A stretch of DNA of 5,682 bases. Origin: CAVDWX01 sp963612735 (GTDB lineage Bacteria > Bacillota_I > Bacilli_A > RFN20 > CAG-826). Under the pieces are notes generated by a model. It was given only the letters and a program-made list of their open reading frames with translations. It was not told the DNA's origin and ran no database searches. Of the stretch, positions 5,414 to 5,682 are shown piece after piece (the first letter of the stretch is position 1; every line of letters starts with the position of its first letter). The position numbers and the translations under genes were made by a program. The stretch covers positions 1 through 5,682 of the forward strand of contig CAVDWX010000087.1 of the NCBI GenBank assembly GCA_963612735.1. Direction: 5' to 3'.

Positions 5414-5526
5414 ATGTGGGCACTTGCTTCTACTTCTATTTGACCCCCTTATTTACTGCAGTAGAAAGGAGGAAAAGTGGAAGCGATCATATTGATCCTC
5501 ATACTCCTAATAATATTGTTGTATAA
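5401..5526 (+). CDS. Small leader ORF, 41 residues
   Basis: The ORF starts with ATG, 7 bp after a perfect AGGAGG (5388-5393), and ends with TAA. The peptide begins MTSSYVGTCFYFYLTPLF and continues with a polar part (RRKSGSDHIDPHTPNN). I recognise no family. It overlaps the hydrophobic 19-residue ORF (5477-5536) in another frame for 50 bp. Ribosomes reading it would run through the second ORF's binding site and open the hairpin at 5444-5472. That resembles mok/hok-type coupling, where a leader frame controls an overlapping toxin. The peptide itself may have no function: its 5' half lies over the leader structures, and its sequence may be set by RNA pairing. The perfect ribosome binding site is the main reason to list it. 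Confidence 0.5.
   Translation: MTSSYVGTCFYFYLTPLFTAVERRKSGSDHIDPHTPNNIVV
5444..5472 (+). promoter_or_regulatory. Hairpin burying the ribosome binding site of the 19-residue ORF
   Basis: CCCCCTT (5444-5450) can pair with AAGGAGG (5466-5472) at six of seven positions, with further pairs TTA/TAG inside around a CTGCAG loop. The Shine-Dalgarno sequence AGGAGG (5467-5472) is covered. TTCTAC (5428-5433) can instead pair with GTAGAA (5461-5466), so alternative folds compete. Confidence 0.5.
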
Positions 5527-5536
5527 AAAAGGCTAG
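5477..5536 (+). CDS. Putative 19-residue hydrophobic membrane peptide, type I toxin-like
   Basis: Starting at GTG 5477, the peptide reads MEAIILILILLIILLYKKG and stops at TAG 5534-5536. AGGAGG (5467-5472) lies 4 bp upstream, slightly close but strong. Residues 3-16 are uninterrupted hydrophobic, mostly Ile and Leu, with an acidic N-terminus and a KK C-terminus: enough for a short transmembrane helix with the lysines on the cytoplasmic side. In size and composition it resembles the toxins of type I systems such as Ibs (18-19 residues), and the M-E-A start recalls short holin-like toxins of Firmicutes. I cannot match it to a named family. Support comes from the surroundings: an overlapping leader ORF, buried ribosome binding sites, an opposing terminator at its 3' end and a complementary element downstream. 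Small membrane subunits or regulators are the main alternative. The start and the coding status are both unproven. Confidence 0.55.
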   Translation: MEAIILILILLIILLYKKG

Positions 5537-5546
5537 AATATAGCCT
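5524..5546 (-). terminator. Minus-strand intrinsic terminator overlapping the end of the 19-residue ORF
   Basis: AGGCTA (5530-5535) and TAGCCT (5541-5546) form a 6-bp stem with loop GAATA. On the minus strand it is followed by TTTTTTAT (complement of 5530-5523). On plus no T run follows, so it works leftward only. It implies a minus-strand RNA ending antisense to the last codons of the ORF. Confidence 0.6.
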
Positions 5547-5560
5547 CAAATCACAACTCT

Positions 5561-5587
5561 ATTATACAAGGCGTGTGTCAAGAAGCA
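5561..5587 (-). promoter_or_regulatory. Possible antisense promoter (perfect -10)
   Basis: The minus strand has a perfect TATAAT (5566-5561). A TTGCTT lies 16 bp upstream (5588-5583), a poor -35. A TTGACA is also present but only 9 bp away, which is too close to work with this -10. Transcription would start near 5554. With the terminator at 5524-5546 this gives only about 30 nt, so either read-through to the terminator near 5354 or another start further right is needed. Confidence 0.3.
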
Positions 5588-5656
5588 AGTGAATAATGGG
5601 GAGACGTCCTCACCCCACGCAAAATATTGTGATTAATACATTATTTTGTTTCTTAC

Positions 5657-5682
5657 AAAAAGTCATCGAAAGGTGGCTTTTT
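5657..5682. terminator. Intrinsic terminator at the right edge
   Basis: AAAAAGTCATC (5657-5667) and GGTGGCTTTTT (5672-5682) pair over 11 positions, including two G-U, around a GAAA tetraloop. The T run reaches the window edge. The stem also ends in T on the minus strand, so it may serve a convergent gene outside the window as well. Confidence 0.8.

Larger units (their letters stand above)
5549..5682 (+). ncRNA. Structured RNA region ending in a terminator: 3' UTR or separate small RNA
   Basis: Nested inverted repeats are visible. AATCACAA (5549-5556) pairs with TTGTGATT (5627-5634), and GCGTG (5571-5575) with CACGC (5616-5620). TGGGG (5597-5601) pairs with CCCCA (5613-5617), extended by GA/TC around CGTCC; the two inner stems share two bases. 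The sequence AGAAGCAAGTG (5581-5591) lies unpaired inside and is the exact complement of 5421-5431 in the leader. No ORF with a ribosome binding site is present. The region could be the 3' end of the small-ORF mRNA or a separate RNA antitoxin that pairs with the leader. No clear plus-strand promoter was found at 5520-5570; TTGTTG with TATAGC is weak. Confidence 0.4.

Noticed and set aside
5572..5584. TTGACA on the minus strand as -35 of an antisense promoter
   Set aside because: It is only 9 bp from the TATAAT at 5566-5561, too short for sigma-A recognition; 16-18 bp is needed.
5571..5620. GCGTG…CACGC with inner stem considered as a tRNA or tRNA-like element
   Set aside because: There is no T-arm GGTTCGA pattern, no 7-bp acceptor stem and no anticodon arm at the right spacing.
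1..5682. CRISPR array, insertion sequence or att site
   Set aside because: No regularly spaced repeats, transposase frame, terminal inverted repeats or tRNA end were found.

Overview
The window comes from a low-GC bacterium with a Firmicutes-like (Bacillota) character. It is strongly AT-rich, has AGGAGG-type ribosome binding sites and intrinsic terminators, and reads TGG as Trp. No gene recognised here needs TGA as Trp, so the standard bacterial code fits. I cannot place the organism more precisely. A gut or host-associated Bacilli or Erysipelotrichia-like lineage is a guess from gene content.

Positions 1-880 look like decaying accessory DNA. The C-terminal end of a DUF4143-type AAA ATPase runs in from the left edge. 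Behind it lie a GNAT acetyltransferase remnant whose start codon appears to have become ACG, a two-way terminator-like hairpin, an unrecognised minus-strand C-terminal fragment, and a remnant resembling the C-terminal linker and winged helix of AlbA_2-type ATPases. Positions 880-1767 encode an intact EFR1-type flavodoxin-ferredoxin fusion.

The core is a ferrous iron uptake operon at 1843-5253. It has a sigma-A-like promoter flanked by two nearly identical 18-bp inverted repeats, probably metal-repressor operators of the DtxR type. Then come two FeoA genes, FeoB, and a small membrane protein that joins a FeoB-associated Cys-rich segment to a heavy-metal-associated (HMA) domain, followed by an intrinsic terminator. 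FeoB would carry Fe2+ across the membrane and the FeoA proteins would support it. The last protein may receive or buffer metal on the cytoplasmic face. A possible internal start would also release its HMA domain as a soluble chaperone.

Positions 5254-5682 hold no conventional gene but a dense set of RNA signals. Two tiny overlapping ORFs each have a strong Shine-Dalgarno site; the second encodes a 19-residue, almost purely hydrophobic peptide. Both Shine-Dalgarno sites can be buried in local hairpins. An 11-bp perfect inverted repeat can pair the leader with a structured 3' region. Terminator-like hairpins face both ways, and the plus-strand unit ends in an 11-bp terminator at the right edge. 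The whole resembles a type I toxin-antitoxin locus of the kind with a short membrane toxin, an overlapping leader ORF and an RNA antitoxin. I do not recognise it as a named family, and it is the most promising candidate here for something undescribed.
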